Below, piece after piece: positions 7,002-8,580 of a stretch of 8,580 bases of DNA; within the stretch, counting starts at the first letter, position 1, and every line of letters begins with the position of its first letter. Both the position numbers and the translations under genes were made by a program. The notes beneath the pieces are model-generated. The model did no database searches and had not been told where the DNA came from. It saw nothing but the letters and a program-made list of their open reading frames with translations. Source of the stretch: Acidimicrobiia bacterium (GTDB taxonomy: Bacteria; Actinomycetota; Acidimicrobiia; Acidimicrobiales; Acidimicrobilacustridaceae); contig VERC01000088.1 in the NCBI GenBank assembly GCA_018882825.1, forward strand, positions 1 through 8,580, written 5' to 3'.

Positions 7002-8000
7002 TCAGATCCAACGGCGCCGGCGGAAGATCCAGATCTGGAACGCCGTCACGGCGATGATCCCGGAAATCAAGAGGACGTAGCTTCCCTGCCAGTGCAACTC
7101 AGGCATCCACTCGAAGTTCATGCCGTAGAGGCCGACGAGGAACGTAGGAACCAGCATGATCGAGGCGATGGCACCCATGAAGCGACCGGACGTCAATTCA
7201 TCGTGGTCTCTCAGGAATCCCACCCGCTCCGAACAGTGACGCAGACGCTCAAGCTGTTCATCCTGCAGAACGCGTACCCGTCGTGCCCTCAACCAAGTGT
7301 CGAGTAGGTGGATTTCGGTGTTGCGCCCGAACAGTTCATCGACCGATCCGTCCGGACGTGAACGTCGAAGATCGATCTCGTCGCGCATGACGCGTCCGAG
7401 GATGTCCTCCATCTGGTCGACGACCGACCCGATACTGATGATCTCGGAGCGGACATCGACGAGTCGATTCAGGATCTTGGGCATTTGATCCTTGAGCACA
7501 CGACTCAGATTGCGCGAGTCACTCATGATGTCGATCTCCTGATCGATCGAGATGACGAGATCACCGGTCTCGTCAAGGAACCGTTCGAGCTCGCTCACCA
7601 CGACGGTCATCATGCGCCCCAGAACGTCACCCATCGAGGGAACTGATCCACTTTGCGATCTCGCGCGCTCTACACGCTCAAGGAACCGATCCGTCAGTGG
7701 TGTGGCATCCGAGAATCGAACGATCGACCACATGCGGTCGAAGGTGAGTACGAAGGTGAATTCCATGAATTCGGGGCGAAGATCGGTCGCTGAGGTTGGG
7801 AGATGGAACTGCCCAAAGACGTACCTGTCATGATGGGTCTCGAGGCGCGGGAAGACGTGGGCCAGATCGGGTCGTGGAGACGCGAAGTGCATTCTCACGA
7901 TGTCGTGGACACCGTCCCCAAGTTCAGCATCGAGGTTCGACACGAGCGCCGTTGCTCTCTCTACGGTGGGATTGACGAGGTTCGACCATTGGTTCGGCAA
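7002..8000 (-). CDS. corA: CorA-family divalent cation (Mg2+/Co2+) channel
   Basis: The 332-residue product has CorA architecture. A soluble alpha/beta N-terminal domain and a long charged helical stalk (about 120-270) lead to two C-terminal membrane segments (about 274-293 and 306-327). The diagnostic Y-G-M-N-F motif, with GMN at 293-295, ends the first segment. It is followed by the short acidic loop EWMPELHW and a basic tail, FRRRRWI. Family members form pentameric channels that admit Mg2+ and sometimes Co2+ or Ni2+; the exact ion is inferred only. Start: a TTG at 8021 overlaps the upstream stop codon, but GAGGAG (8006-8011) sits 5 bases before a second in-frame TTG at 8000, which I chose. 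The gene follows the partial HTH-like gene by 17 bp, so the two are probably co-transcribed and perhaps translationally coupled. The base composition looks a little less GC-rich than in the genes to the left. Confidence 0.9.
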   Translation of the reverse strand: MPNQWSNLVNPTVERATALVSNLDAELGDGVHDIVRMHFASPRPDLAHVFPRLETHHDRYVFGQFHLPTSATDLRPEFMEFTFVLTFDRMWSIVRFSDATPLTDRFLERVERARSQSGSVPSMGDVLGRMMTVVVSELERFLDETGDLVISIDQEIDIMSDSRNLSRVLKDQMPKILNRLVDVRSEIISIGSVVDQMEDILGRVMRDEIDLRRSRPDGSVDELFGRNTEIHLLDTWLRARRVRVLQDEQLERLRHCSERVGFLRDHDELTSGRFMGAIASIMLVPTFLVGLYGMNFEWMPELHWQGSYVLLISGIIAVTAFQIWIFRRRRWI

Positions 8001-8017
8001 GGGAACTCCTCGATCGT

Positions 8018-8580
8018 TCAACTCGGTTGGTGTGAGGGGAACATCTGGTAAGTGCTGCCGGACTTCACCCTTATGACTGCATCGAAGCGATCGAGATACC
8101 AGCCGATGCGCCGGACCGATTCCTTGTCGGAACCGATTCGGCCAGCGATGTCGACCTGGCGAATCCCGGGGTCGTCTGAGATCGCCCCGAGAATGCGGGC
8201 ACGCAAGGCGAGACCGTTGTCCATCGTGTCGATCGTCGGACCGAGCACTCGAACCCGCAAGGAGTCGGAACCCACGGCTGTGCGCAGACGCTTCACGATG
8301 TCATCACGGCCGTCGCCCATGACCGCGCCATCGAGTTCGCCTAGCACTTCCCGGGCGTCGTGGAGCGAGTCCTCGTCCATGTCGGGGAGTAGTTCGATGA
8401 TTTCGTCGATCATCATGTCGATGCGTTCACGGTCGGCGGTCTCCACCGCGACGCGCGCGTCGCCTTCCATCATGAGCAGCAAGGTTCGGTGCCGATCGCG
8501 GCGGCGCTCCAGGGCGACGTCGACGGCGAAATCATCATCGGCGGTATCGATCGGACCGAGCTCGACAGCCTCTTCTCGGC
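8018..8580 (-). CDS. hypothetical protein with C-terminal winged-helix-like domain (5' end outside window)
   Basis: The frame is open to the right edge, so only the last 186 residues are visible and the start lies outside the window; the internal TTG near 8482 is unlikely to be the true start. I do not recognise the family. The visible N-terminal part is acidic and apparently helical (EAVELG, then an R/E-rich stretch, then MMIDEIIELLPDMDEDSLHDAREVL). The last 65 or so residues read like a winged HTH: ALRARILGAI, then a DPGIRQVDIAGRIGSDKESVRRIGWYL helix-turn-helix pattern, then D-A-V-I-R-V-K-S-G-S-T-Y as a wing ending in YQMFP. This suggests a DNA-binding regulator, perhaps MarR/ArsR-like in its last domain. 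Its TGA overlaps the possible TTG start of corA at 8021 and lies 17 bp from the preferred one, so a joint operon with corA is likely. Confidence 0.6.
   Translation of the reverse strand, partial: REEAVELGPIDTADDDFAVDVALERRRDRHRTLLLMMEGDARVAVETADRERIDMMIDEIIELLPDMDEDSLHDAREVLGELDGAVMGDGRDDIVKRLRTAVGSDSLRVRVLGPTIDTMDNGLALRARILGAISDDPGIRQVDIAGRIGSDKESVRRIGWYLDRFDAVIRVKSGSTYQMFPSHQPS

Noticed and set aside
6089..7057. Long plus-strand open frame (322 codons) overlapping the EEP gene
   Set aside because: The product is Arg-rich and low-complexity, while the competing frame carries all EEP catalytic motifs.
1..8580. CRISPR arrays, tRNA, rRNA, intact insertion sequences, replication origin
   Set aside because: No spaced direct repeats, tRNA cloverleaf, rRNA-like stretch or paired terminal repeats were found on reading both strands.

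Overview
The window is high-GC DNA with strong G/C bias at third codon positions, GTG and TTG starts, and TetR, FUSC, DHA2-MFS and CorA families that resemble those of Actinomycetota. An Acidimicrobiia-like (Ilumatobacter-type) source is my best guess from base composition and general feel only. No rRNA, tRNA or marker gene is present to prove it.

Layout: (1) Bases 1-557 hold no intact gene. The minus strand of about 30-240 carries the decayed C-terminal end of an IS3-type transposase. Around 357-417 lie overlapping palindromes and a strong hairpin upstream of the next gene. (2) 558-1790 (+) encodes a 12-segment FUSC-like membrane protein. (3) 1812-2411 (-) encodes a TetR-family regulator, convergent with the FUSC gene. 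(4) 2412-2552 is a divergent promoter region with a clear 19-bp palindrome at 2470-2488. (5) 2553-4277 (+) encodes a YtcJ-like metal-dependent amidohydrolase, and 4321-5928 (+) encodes a DHA2/EmrB-type MFS transporter 43 bp downstream. (6) 6048-6908 (+) encodes an endonuclease/exonuclease/phosphatase-fold hydrolase. (7) 7002-8000 (-) encodes a CorA-type divalent cation channel, preceded by the 3' part of a winged-helix-like protein gene (8018-8580, -) that runs off the right edge.

The most coherent unit is the TetR / palindrome / amidohydrolase / MFS block. It reads as a ligand-controlled cassette: a hydrolase for a small amide, carbamate or similar compound, with a transporter that moves the substrate or product, and the TetR protein probably controlling both directions from the shared palindrome. 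The substrate cannot be read from the sequence. The amidohydrolase has an unusual C-terminal tail with five histidines and two terminal cysteines. The FUSC, EEP and CorA genes look like independent units.

I do not see a clear new defence, mobile or RNA-guided system. The items most worth a second look are the divergent operator, the His/Cys tail, the structured FUSC leader and the unidentified partial gene translationally close to corA.
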